The notes: a model not told the origin generated them from the sequence alone. A stretch of DNA of 7,776 bases from an uncultured Clostridia bacterium (GCA_944376035.1 CALWBJ010000220.1:1-7776), one strand, 5' to 3'. Counted from the first letter of the stretch, positions 1-6,278 are shown. Made by a program: numbers and translations.

Positions 1-2
1 AT

Positions 3-32
3 GAGTTTGAGCAGCAGGTTAAACCCGAATAG
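3..32 (+). CDS. possible C-terminal tail of an upstream gene (partial)
   Basis: Reading from base 3, the frame gives EFEQQVKPE followed by a TAG stop at 30-32. The charged, hydrophilic composition and the position just before a terminator-like hairpin fit the last codons of a gene that begins left of the window. Only nine residues are visible, so no family can be named and the frame could be chance. Another frame, starting with the ATG at base 1, is open for 20 codons but has no visible ribosome binding site because the window begins there. Confidence 0.25.
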   Translation, partial: EFEQQVKPE

Positions 33-61
33 GGGAAATCTGCACGCTCAAACTCTTTTTT
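3..61 (+). terminator. long hairpin followed by a T run, probable intrinsic terminator
   Basis: A perfect 10-base inverted repeat, GAGTTTGAGC at 3-12 and GCTCAAACTC at 46-55, is followed directly by six T residues (56-61). Inside it GCAG (14-17) can pair with CTGC (40-43) and CCC (24-26) with GGG (32-34), so the large apparent loop can fold into an extended, interrupted stem. Stem plus T run is the usual form of a Rho-independent terminator. It would end transcription entering from the left. Confidence 0.55.
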
Positions 62-65
62 GATT

Positions 66-102
66 TTCCCGGTAGCGTTTAGCCGCGCTATCGGGGATTT
101 TT
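66..102 (+). terminator. second hairpin with T run, terminator or attenuator-like
   Basis: CCCGGTAGCG (68-77) pairs with CGCTATCGGG (86-95) through one G-T pair, leaving an eight-base loop. A T-rich tail (98-102) follows, and a T run also precedes the stem, so it could act in either direction. It sits about 75 bases before the sigma-like gene and right after the first hairpin. It may reinforce the upstream terminator or form part of the leader of the sigma-like gene. Confidence 0.5.
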
Positions 103-177
103 CGGTTGCCGTTCTTTTCATGGTGCGTCCCAATCTTCCGATGGCGATTTTCAAAAAAATCAAAGTCGGAGGACATC

Positions 178-627
178 ATGAAACGTATCTATTTCAAGGA
201 TCAACAAGGCAATATTGTATTTGCGGATGTAACGGATGAAGTTGCGGAACAACTCAAAGAAAACAGGCGTGAGCAATGGCGCGGCGATGCCTACGAGGAA
301 TATCATACCACGTCGTTGGATGCAATTACGGATTCGGGACACGAATTTGAAGATGTAAACGCCGATATAGAGAGCAGGCTTATTGCAGAAGAGGAAGAAG
401 CGGAGCGGCGTTTTTTGATGCGCAAATTGAGAATGGTCATTCCGCAATTGACGGCTCTTCAAAAAAGTACGTTAAGAAAACTTTTTGTCTTAAATATGAC
501 ACAAGCGGAAATTGCAAGGGAAGAGGGTGTTTCCGAACAGGCTATATCCGACAGGATATCCCGTATATATAGCCAACTCAGAAAGGTGCTGAAAAAAATT
601 AAAAAAATTTTCAAGAAAAGTACTTGA
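178..627 (+). CDS. small sigma-70-like helix-turn-helix protein of a mobile element
   Basis: A 149-residue protein. The start at 178 is chosen because GGAGG (168-172) lies five bases before this ATG; an in-frame ATG at 106 has no such site. The N-terminal part (about 2-45) is a short domain with YFKDQQGNIVFADVTDEV, followed by an acidic linker (about 55-78, EEEEAE). Residues about 90-135 form a region-4-like helix-turn-helix: LTALQKSTLRKLF, then MTQAEIAREEGVSEQAISDR as the turn and recognition helix. The C-terminus is very lysine-rich. Proteins of this size and layout are commonly annotated as sigma-70-family factors inside Firmicute conjugative and mobilizable elements, where they probably act in regulation. 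There is no region 2, so it is not a full sigma factor. Function as regulator is inferred. The next gene follows 65 bases downstream and is probably co-transcribed. Confidence 0.8.
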   Translation: MKRIYFKDQQGNIVFADVTDEVAEQLKENRREQWRGDAYEEYHTTSLDAITDSGHEFEDVNADIESRLIAEEEEAERRFLMRKLRMVIPQLTALQKSTLRKLFVLNMTQAEIAREEGVSEQAISDRISRIYSQLRKVLKKIKKIFKKST

Positions 628-658
628 GGGTATGCCGTTTTTTCTCTATTAGGTGAGA

Positions 659-675
659 GGGCTATGTTGCAGCCC
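659..675 (+). promoter_or_regulatory. small hairpin just upstream of a ribosome binding site
   Basis: GGGCT (659-663) and AGCCC (671-675) form a perfect five-base stem with a seven-base loop. It lies six bases before the strong AAGGAGG site (682-688) of the 72-residue gene. It has no T run after it, so it is not an obvious terminator. It may affect translation or mRNA stability; this is inference from position only. Confidence 0.35.
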
Positions 676-692
676 GAAATCAAGGAGGATTT

Positions 693-911
693 ATGGAATA
701 TCTGAATGCCTTGATCGGAAATACGGAGATGTATATTCCGGTCAATGAAAAATTGGGTTCGTCGATGTTGCTTGCCCATAAGCGCCTAAACTACAAAAAG
801 CACATCGCCCGTATGCGCCACGCATACGAAGGCACTATCGAATCGGAGAGGGTAGAGGCAAGCGCAGACTTTTTTTATGTATTGGAAGATGTGTTGGACG
901 AGCAAGGTTAG
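693..911 (+). CDS. small conserved-looking protein of unknown function, mobile-element type
   Basis: A 72-residue protein with an excellent ribosome binding site (AAGGAGG, 682-688) four bases before the ATG. I do not recognise a named family. The sequence is soluble and charged, with a basic central stretch (about 30-45, NYKKHIARMRHAYEG) and an acidic C-terminus ending in VLEDVLDEQG. No membrane segment or signal peptide is visible. Together with the sigma-like gene before it, it resembles the small accessory genes found in integrative elements. Its TAG stop (909-911) lies exactly where similarity to a MATE transporter begins in another frame, so the element appears to be cut off here. The gene itself looks complete. 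Confidence 0.7.
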   Translation: MEYLNALIGNTEMYIPVNEKLGSSMLLAHKRLNYKKHIARMRHAYEGTIESERVEASADFFYVLEDVLDEQG

Positions 912-1750
912 GTCTTTTTATTACTATAATTGCAGGGTTAACTAATGCGATTTTAGACACAGTATTCATAGTAGGTCTCCGTTGGGGGTTAAGCGGCGCG
1001 GCGATTGCAACTGCTATCGGGCAATGTGTTGGAGGTGTTTTACCTGTAATTTATTTTTCAAGAAAAAACAGTAGTTTGTTAAGACTAGGCAGAATGTATT
1101 TTTGCGCAAAAGAATTATTTCAGGTTTGTGTAAACGGCTCTTCGGAAATGTTGAGCAATATTTCTACGTCTATTGTGAGTGTGTTATTTAATCTTCAATT
1201 ACTGAAATATATCGGCGAGGATGGCATTGCGGCGTATGGCGTCTTAATGTATGTAGGCATGATTTTTAATGCAACATTCATCGGCTATTCGGTTGGTGTT
1301 GCTCCCGTTATAAGTTATCATTACGGGGCAATAAACACTGATGAACTAAAAAGTCTGAAAAAGAAATGTCTTTTACTAATCAGTGCTTTTTCGATTGCAA
1401 TGTTTGTTACATCATTGTTATCGACAAATTTTCTTGCGTTTGCATTTGTCGGATACGATAAAACTCTTGTTAAACTGACCGCACACGCGTTTTTAATTTA
1501 TGCGCCCTCCTTTCTTTTTTTCGGCTTTACAATTTTTATTTCGTCATTTTTTACTGCGCTGAATGACGGGCCGGTTTCGGCGGCAATTTCTTTTGCGAGA
1601 ACACTTGTTTTTCAGATTGCGACATTGCTTTTGTTGCCTATAATTTTAGGTATGGACGGAATTTGGTGGTCTTTTGTTGCGGCAGAGGTGTTGGCGCTCG
1701 CAGTATCGTTTTATTTTTTACAAATATTTAAAAAGAAGTATAAATATTGA
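905..1750 (+). pseudogene. MATE-family efflux transporter, N-terminal part missing
   Basis: From about base 905 the frame reads RLGLFITIIAG, then TNAILDTVFIVGL and SGAAIATAIGQ, and continues without interruption to TGA at 1748-1750. This gives about 280 residues with roughly eight hydrophobic segments. MATE exporters are normally about 440-460 residues with twelve segments, and these motifs match segments 5 and 6 onward. The second lobe is intact, including YSVGVAPVISYHYGA and FFTALNDGP. MATE proteins export drugs and other cations in exchange for Na+ or H+. The frame is open back to 782 but contains no ATG, GTG or TTG before the internal TTG at 1076, which has no ribosome binding site. About the first 160 residues are therefore gone, replaced by the mobile-element genes. 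It is almost certainly non-functional unless a fusion is made. The exact breakpoint could lie a few bases either side of 905. Confidence 0.85.
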
Positions 1751-1805
1751 AACGGGCAAAATGTAATTAAAATTTCAAAAATTAAAAAAAGAAGATTTTA
1801 TGTAG

Positions 1806-1940
1806 TATAAAACCGATACGCAGAAGGCCTTTCGGCATAGAGCGGAAGAAAGCGGTTATTTTACAAACGCTAAAAAGATATTGCCCGAAAAACACAGATT
1901 ATTTCTTGCAATAAAAACAAGGGAAAAAATATTATTGATA
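1806..1940 (+). pseudogene. possible gene remnant, unknown family
   Basis: Forty-five codons are open between TAG stops at 1803 and 1941. They encode a coding-like, hydrophilic peptide that includes QKAFRHRAEESGYFTNAKKI and LPEKHRLFLAIKTRE. There is no ATG, and no ribosome binding site precedes it. Local base composition at 1811-1890 is clearly less AT-rich than the surroundings, which is why I suspect former coding sequence. The family is not recognised, and chance cannot be excluded. Confidence 0.3.
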
Positions 1941-2235
1941 TAGACAATTAGTAAAAAAGGATTATTTAATTGTTATTTGACACATTTTGCGATAAAAAAT
2001 GAAATTGATGGAAAAGAGATATAGAAAAATCAGCGAGTGGAAAACTGTTTTATGTAAAACTATATTAAAACCATATTATATTTTAATTTTAATAATATGT
2101 AGTTGATATTATATGACGTAATAGATAAATTAAAAAACAATATCTGTAAAATTATATTTTTATAATTTTTCAATATTTATGTTTAAAATTTTTCAGGTAA
2201 ATTAGATATTTGATTTAAAATCAAAAATATGGTAA

Positions 2236-2385
2236 ATTAAAAATGAAGAAGCGGCTTTGTTGATTGAAGATGCAGACATTACTTTGACAGAAACCGTTAA
2301 CAAGCTCAGTTTTTTATTAAACCTACCGGAAAACGTATTTCATTATTTGAAAAGAATATGGTTATGGTTAAAGGCTTTTTTATGA
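2236..2385 (+). pseudogene. possible decayed AraC-type helix-turn-helix fragment
   Basis: The frame reads EEAALLIEDADITLTETVNK and then LSF before drifting into a different sequence and a TGA at 2383-2385. The pattern A-x-LI-x-x-x-DITLTE-x-V-x-KLSF resembles the start of the second helix-turn-helix of AraC-family regulators. In a neighbouring frame the following bases give TYRKTYFII, a stop, then KEYGYG, which resembles the YF-x-x-x-FKK-x-x-G that normally comes next. That would imply a frameshift near 2305-2315 and a stop. No upstream ligand-binding part is visible. The assignment is tentative. Confidence 0.25.
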
Positions 2386-2614
2386 TTAAACCTTACATTC
2401 ACGCTGAATCAAAGAAAACGGTCTATAAAAGTTAATTAAACTGAAAATATTTTTATAATAGTTTTAATGGCGTTTTAAAAAGTAATAATGGATAATAATT
2501 CATAATATAAAGTTTTTAATCCATAGAATAAATTTTTCTCCAATATGCTTTAATTTGTATTAGAAAATTAAAACATATCAGTTTAAGTATGATTTCTAAA
2601 ATGCCTTTGTTTTA

Positions 2615-2620
2615 TATAAT
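2615..2620 (+). promoter_or_regulatory. candidate -10 box for the esterase gene
   Basis: A perfect TATAAT about 80 bases before the esterase start. No good -35 box lies 16-18 bases upstream, and in such AT-rich DNA a match by chance is likely. Confidence 0.2.
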
Positions 2621-2698
2621 TTTTTTGTGAAAAAATTCCGGATTTACGCTTAAAGGAATATAAACTCGATATAAATAAAATTTTTACGGGGGTTTGTT

Positions 2699-3463
2699 AT
2701 GGATATTTTGATTTTTTCGGGTCAGAGCAATATGCAAGGGTCTACAGGAGAGAAATGTTTGCTTCCTCCCATAGAAAACTGTTTTGAATATAAATATCTG
2801 AATGATTCTCTTGTTCCGCTTGTCAGTCCTGTCGGCGAAGATATCGGAGAAAAGGTTTTATGTGTGTCAGCGCTCGGGAACGGTTCGCTTGTACCGTATT
2901 TTTGTGCCGAATATACAAAATCCGGAAGGAGCGCTGTTGCTGTACATGTTGCTAAGGGCGATACTAAAATTTCAGAATGGCAAAAAGGTACTTTAAGATT
3001 TGATGCCGCTATGAAAAAAATACAATCCGCTATAAAGAAAACGAAACAGAGTTATTCTGTTGAGAAGATTTTTTTTATCTGGCTTCAAGGCGAATCGGAT
3101 GCGATAAATTTTACCGGAACGGAAGAATATCTTCAAAGTCTGTTAAAATTCAAAAACGATTTAAAATATGAAATTCCGATAGACAGATTTGCAATTATAA
3201 TGCAAGGATATTTTGCCGCATATGCAAGTTGGGTTAAAGGTAGTTTTGAAGAAAAACTTGCTTCTGATGAAAGCATAATGAGAGCATTTGACATTGCAGA
3301 GAAAAAAGATAAGGATTTTATAGTTCTTACACGTATATGTAAAACTTTGTCGGTGAATAAACATTATCTTAATCCCAAAGAATACGGTCCCCACTATAAC
3401 AATAAGGGTATGGAAATTATAGGCTCTGCCGCGGCCGCGGCGTTACTTGCCAAAATTCAATAA
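2699..3463 (+). CDS. SGNH / sialate O-acetylesterase-like carbohydrate esterase
   Basis: A 254-residue protein matching the SASA/CE6-like branch of SGNH hydrolases, which remove acetyl groups from sugars. Block I is FSGQSNMQG (6-14) with nucleophile Ser10. FIWLQGESDA (126-135) is the typical W-x-QGE-x-D block. HYNNKG (232-237) supplies the likely catalytic His232, followed by IIG near the end. The aspartate usually three residues before this His is Tyr229 here; Glu228 is next to it. There is no signal peptide, so the enzyme is probably cytoplasmic and acts on imported or intracellular substrates. The ATG follows a G-rich stretch (2688-2692) rather than a classical ribosome binding site. It stands alone between long AT-rich spacers. 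The substrate cannot be deduced; sialate is only the family name. Confidence 0.8.
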   Translation: MDILIFSGQSNMQGSTGEKCLLPPIENCFEYKYLNDSLVPLVSPVGEDIGEKVLCVSALGNGSLVPYFCAEYTKSGRSAVAVHVAKGDTKISEWQKGTLRFDAAMKKIQSAIKKTKQSYSVEKIFFIWLQGESDAINFTGTEEYLQSLLKFKNDLKYEIPIDRFAIIMQGYFAAYASWVKGSFEEKLASDESIMRAFDIAEKKDKDFIVLTRICKTLSVNKHYLNPKEYGPHYNNKGMEIIGSAAAAALLAKIQ

Positions 3464-3640
3464 TTTAACAAACCTTTATCAACATCTTAATATGATATGA
3501 TAAATTCTTAAAATTTAAAAAATTTACCAATACGCAATAAGTTTCCTATAATAAAATAAGTTAAATTTGCATAGATAATTTGTATATTTTTATAAGAAAT
3601 CAACTTAATTTGTTCAAAAAATTTTATTTCTATAATATTA

Positions 3641-3654
3641 TATTTCTAGAAATA
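3641..3654. repeat. 14-base perfect palindrome, possible operator
   Basis: TATTTCTAGAAATA is perfectly self-complementary. It lies 175 bases before alr and upstream of the candidate promoters. A dimeric regulator could bind such a site, but no partner is identifiable. Confidence 0.3.
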
Positions 3655-3698
3655 ATTTACATATTTAAAATAATCGGAAGAAAATTGTTTTTTAGGTG

Positions 3699-3763
3699 GA
3701 AACAGTTAGTTTTTATAATATGCAACCTGTTTCATAAATGAATGCGGCGATTTTTTCTGTTTC
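3699..3763 (+). repeat. three copies of GAAACAG / CTGTTTC before alr
   Basis: GAAACAG at 3699-3705 is followed by CTGTTTC at 3727-3733 and again at 3757-3763, so the first copy is inverted relative to the others. Start-to-start spacing is 28 and 30 bases, near three helical turns. The copies surround a TATAAT at 3714-3719 and precede another at 3766-3771. The layout suits a regulator binding site or an alternative RNA hairpin in the alr leader. Confidence 0.35.
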
Positions 3764-3765
3764 AT

Positions 3766-3771
3766 TATAAT
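3766..3771 (+). promoter_or_regulatory. candidate -10 box for alr
   Basis: TATAAT lies 57 bases before the alr ATG, just after the last CTGTTTC copy. A second TATAAT lies at 3714-3719. Neither has a good -35 box at 16-18 bases, so the call rests on position and the -10 match only. Confidence 0.25.
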
Positions 3772-3828
3772 AATTTATCTTAAAAAGTTAAATACAACAA
3801 AAGCAAAAGATAATACATACAATGGAGT

Positions 3829-4920
3829 ATGTTAAATAAAGCCTATATAAATCTCGGTACTTTAAGAGAAAACGCCATTAAAGTCAGAGCAATTCTCGAC
3901 CAAGGTAATATGGCGGTTAAAAATAAATTTTTGCCGCAAGATGATTTTTCCGTTTCCGGTTCCGACATTAAGGTTAAAACAAAATTTTGTGCCGTAGTCA
4001 AAGCGGATGCTTACGGTCATGGGGCGTCGGTGTGCGCGTCTGCGTTGTATGATATAGTGGATTGTTTTGCCGTTGCTATTGCGGAAGAAGGTATAGAGTT
4101 AAGGCTTAGCGGAATAGACAAAGAAATTTTAGTTCTTACGGCACCTTTTCCCGAAGACTTGGAAAGGGCTGTTTTTTACGGACTTACATTGACGGTCTGT
4201 TCGGCAGAACAGTTGAGCGCCGTATCAGAAGAGGCTCAAAGACAGGGCAAAAAGGCGCGTGTTCATATTAAATACGATACGGGTATGTGCAGGCAAGGCG
4301 TTAAGTCCCTTAAAACGCTAAAAGAAATTATGGAAATTTCCGTAAACGACAAATATGTTACGGTTACCGGAATTTATTCACATTTTGCAAAGCCTGAGGA
4401 TGAGGTAAGCAGAAAAAACGCGCATGATAAATTTTTGCTTGCAATTAAACTCGTTAAAGGTTATAATAGTAAAATAACTGCGCATATTTCGGCAAGCGGA
4501 GGCTTTATCGCCGGCGAATATTTCGATATGGTCAGAATAGGAATACTTCTTTACGGTTATAAGCCTTATCCTACTAACCGTATAGATGTAAAACCCGTTA
4601 TGAGTATTTATGCTCCGGTTATGGATGTACAGAATTGGGAAGAAGGTCAGCCTGCCCTTTATGGGGACGTCCCCGTAAGAAAAAGCGGAGACTATGCTCT
4701 TATCCGCTACGGATATGCAGACGGTTTGCCGCGTAAGAATATTAACGGACAGCATAATAACCGTTGTATGGATATTACCGCGGTGGAAAATCGTTTTGTT
4801 AAAGACGGCTGGTGCGAGGTTTTGGGTAACGCAGAATTTTTGGCTGAAAGTTACGGCACCATCAGTTACGAAATTCTTACCAAAGCGGCAATGCGCGCTG
4901 AAAAGATTTATATCAGGTAA
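3829..4920 (+). CDS. alr: alanine racemase
   Basis: A 363-residue PLP enzyme that interconverts L- and D-alanine in the cytoplasm, supplying D-alanine for peptidoglycan. The PLP lysine is Lys58 in AVVKADAYGHG. HIKYDTGMCRQGV (146-158) carries the conserved Arg155. SASGGF (221-226) and MVRIGILLYG (234-243) follow in the barrel. The catalytic tyrosine of the C-terminal domain is Tyr296 in RYGYADGLPR, CMD (313-315) follows, and the end SYEILTKAAMR is typical. Lys is usually near residue 35-40; here about 20 extra residues (roughly 27-50) lie between the first helix and the PLP strand. The start is the only ATG, GTG or TTG between the upstream TAA (3811) and the conserved AYINLGTLRENA. Its ribosome binding site is abnormal: GGAG ends one base before the ATG. 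It seems to be transcribed alone. Confidence 0.93.
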   Translation: MLNKAYINLGTLRENAIKVRAILDQGNMAVKNKFLPQDDFSVSGSDIKVKTKFCAVVKADAYGHGASVCASALYDIVDCFAVAIAEEGIELRLSGIDKEILVLTAPFPEDLERAVFYGLTLTVCSAEQLSAVSEEAQRQGKKARVHIKYDTGMCRQGVKSLKTLKEIMEISVNDKYVTVTGIYSHFAKPEDEVSRKNAHDKFLLAIKLVKGYNSKITAHISASGGFIAGEYFDMVRIGILLYGYKPYPTNRIDVKPVMSIYAPVMDVQNWEEGQPALYGDVPVRKSGDYALIRYGYADGLPRKNINGQHNNRCMDITAVENRFVKDGWCEVLGNAEFLAESYGTISYEILTKAAMRAEKIYIR

Positions 4921-4930
4921 TTTTTTACAG

Positions 4931-4946
4931 GTTTAATAAATTAAAC
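4931..4946 (+). terminator. weak AT-rich hairpin after alr
   Basis: GTTTAA (4931-4936) and TTAAAC (4941-4946) form a perfect stem with a TAAA loop ten bases after the alr stop. It is AT-only apart from one pair and has no proper T run, so it would be a poor terminator. Nothing better is visible before the next gene. Confidence 0.25.
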
Positions 4947-5151
4947 AATATTTAGGTTAAATAATTTTATTACTCATACAGAGTGAATATTGCGAATATT
5001 GGTCTGAATAATTATAAAAAATCAAATTCATAAAAAATAATTTTAACCGTTAATATAAAGCCGTCGTTTATTGCAAATTTTGTCTGATAATAACGGTAAA
5101 AATAATTATTGGTTAGAAAAATCATTTCAACATAAGGAAAACTAACACACA

Positions 5152-5745
5152 ATGATGTATTATGTAAAACAATCGCTTTTTGCATTTGTCTATTTATTAT
5201 TCATGATGATAATCGCTTTCGGTATACTTTGCATAGGTATTCCGTGGCTGGAAATTACCCTGTGCATTCTTAATATAGGCTTTTATATCGGAATCATGGC
5301 GGTAACTTTCTATAAAGAGGGTGAAAGTTCCATGAGAGTGCTGCATGCCAACGATATAGAGCGAGAGCAGATTATAAAGACAGGTGAGGACAGGCCTTTA
5401 AAAATACATGAAGAATATAAGGCCTGGAAAGGTTACGTAATAGGACTGATAATTTGTATACCTTTGATATTGTGTATAATAATACACACCGTAATAACGA
5501 TTGTTTCTAACGGAACTATGTTGGGCGGAGGCGCGGTTGCAGGATTTATATATCTTGCATTCTATGCGCCTATAAGCGTGATAATCGGCGAGGCGAATTT
5601 CTGGGGATATTATATTTTGTTGTATGCGGTTCCTTTGATAAGCGTTACGTCCGGACTTTTTTATAATATGGGAGCAAAAAAGATTCAGAGACAGTACGAA
5701 AGAATTGCCGAGAAACAGCGCCAGATTTACGGTGGCAAAAGTTGA
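5152..5745 (+). CDS. membrane protein of unknown function, first gene of the rsmD-coaD operon
   Basis: A 197-residue integral membrane protein that I cannot assign to a family. Five hydrophobic segments are visible at about 8-30, 34-54, 94-118, 126-146 and 150-172. A charged loop of some 40 residues (55-92, with HANDIEREQ and EEYKAWKG) separates the first pair from the last three. The C-terminal tail (175-197) is basic and glutamine-rich, probably cytoplasmic and helical (KKIQRQYERIAEKQRQ). No catalytic motif is evident. AAGGAAA (5134-5140) lies 11 bases before the ATG at 5152; a second ATG follows immediately. The stop overlaps the start of rsmD in TTGA, indicating co-transcription and coupled translation. 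Position alone does not link it to ribosome or coenzyme A work. Confidence 0.8.
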   Translation: MMYYVKQSLFAFVYLLFMMIIAFGILCIGIPWLEITLCILNIGFYIGIMAVTFYKEGESSMRVLHANDIEREQIIKTGEDRPLKIHEEYKAWKGYVIGLIICIPLILCIIIHTVITIVSNGTMLGGGAVAGFIYLAFYAPISVIIGEANFWGYYILLYAVPLISVTSGLFYNMGAKKIQRQYERIAEKQRQIYGGKS

Positions 5746-6278
5746 GGATAGTAGGCGGTAAATACCGCGGTCGGACGCTTAATGAATTTTCGGGTCAGAA
5801 TATACGTCCTACGGCGGATAAAGTCAGAGAAAGTCTTTTTAATATCATACAGTTTTCCGTTAGCGGGTGCAGTTTTTTGGATCTGTATTGCGGAACGGGC
5901 GCTATGGGTATAGAAGCGCTGTCGCGTGGCGCCGGACATGTTGTTTTCAACGACAACTCGAAAGACAGCATAAATCTGCTAAGAAAAAATCTTGAAAAAC
6001 TTAAAATAACAGAAGGCTATAAAATTTCTTTTTCGGACGCGCTTAATTACATTGAAAAATCTGCCGATAATTTCGATTTTATTTATATTGATCCGCCGTA
6101 TCGATTGGGCGTAGGCGTTAAAGCCGTAGAAAATTCGGCAAGGATATTAAAAGACGGCGGCATGATTATTCTCGAAGATGAAAAACCGTTCGTAGAAGAC
6201 TGCGAAGGATTAAAAGTTGTCGATGAGAGAAAATATGGCAGAGTTTTTCTTACTTTTTTCAAAAAGGAGCGTGGGTAA
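5742..6278 (+). CDS. rsmD: 16S rRNA (guanine966-N2)-methyltransferase
   Basis: A 178-residue SAM-dependent methyltransferase, normal in length for RsmD, which methylates G966 (E. coli numbering) in 16S rRNA of the small ribosomal subunit. The N-terminus MRIVGGKYRGRTL and IRPTADKVRESLFN (21-34) are characteristic. The SAM-binding motif I is LDLYCGTGAMGIEALSRGA (46-64), and the catalytic DPPY is at 117-120. The start is a TTG at 5742, overlapping the stop of the membrane protein by four bases (TTGA), with GGTGG (5731-5735) six bases upstream. No other start would keep the conserved MRIVGG. coaD begins one base after the stop, a pairing that is conserved widely in Firmicutes. Confidence 0.93.
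   Translation: MRIVGGKYRGRTLNEFSGQNIRPTADKVRESLFNIIQFSVSGCSFLDLYCGTGAMGIEALSRGAGHVVFNDNSKDSINLLRKNLEKLKITEGYKISFSDALNYIEKSADNFDFIYIDPPYRLGVGVKAVENSARILKDGGMIILEDEKPFVEDCEGLKVVDERKYGRVFLTFFKKERG

Larger units (their letters stand above)
1751..2698. other. long AT-rich region without an intact gene
   Basis: About 950 bases, strikingly richer in A and T than the flanking genes, with stops frequent in the frames I read. Two short stretches (1806-1940 and 2236-2385) look like decayed coding sequence and are listed separately. A perfect seven-base AT hairpin lies at 2209-2225 (TTTGATT, loop TAA, AATCAAA). A 35-codon ATG frame at 1999-2106 ends in a hydrophobic stretch but has no ribosome binding site, so I do not call it a gene. 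No RNA gene, transposase or tandem repeat was recognised. Confidence 0.6.
3464..3828. other. AT-rich intergenic region between the esterase and alr
   Basis: This 365-base spacer holds no gene. It contains a 14-base perfect palindrome (3641-3654), three copies of a seven-base motif (3699-3763) and two TATAAT matches (3714-3719, 3766-3771), all on the alr side. No clear terminator for the esterase gene is visible; the candidates near 3500-3530 are only A/T stretches. Confidence 0.5.

Noticed and set aside
106..177. Longer N-terminus for the sigma-like protein from the ATG at 106
   Set aside because: No ribosome binding site precedes 106, whereas GGAGG sits at ideal distance from 178, and the extra residues look like translated leader.
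1076..1750. A complete 224-residue transporter starting at the TTG at 1076
   Set aside because: Clear MATE sequence continues upstream to about 905 in the same frame and no ribosome binding site precedes 1076, so this TTG is an internal leucine codon.
1999..2106. Small ATG frame of 35 codons with a hydrophobic C-terminus
   Set aside because: No ribosome binding site, very AT-rich codons and no recognisable family; such hydrophobic runs arise easily from A/T sequence.
4986..5000. Paired AATATT sites with a three-base spacer upstream of the membrane protein
   Set aside because: AATATT is self-complementary and common in such AT-rich DNA; two copies close together are not enough for an operator call.
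5043..5098. ACCGTTA / TAACGGT inverted repeat before the membrane protein gene
   Set aside because: Only seven bases with a gap of about 40, no T run and no clear relation to a promoter.
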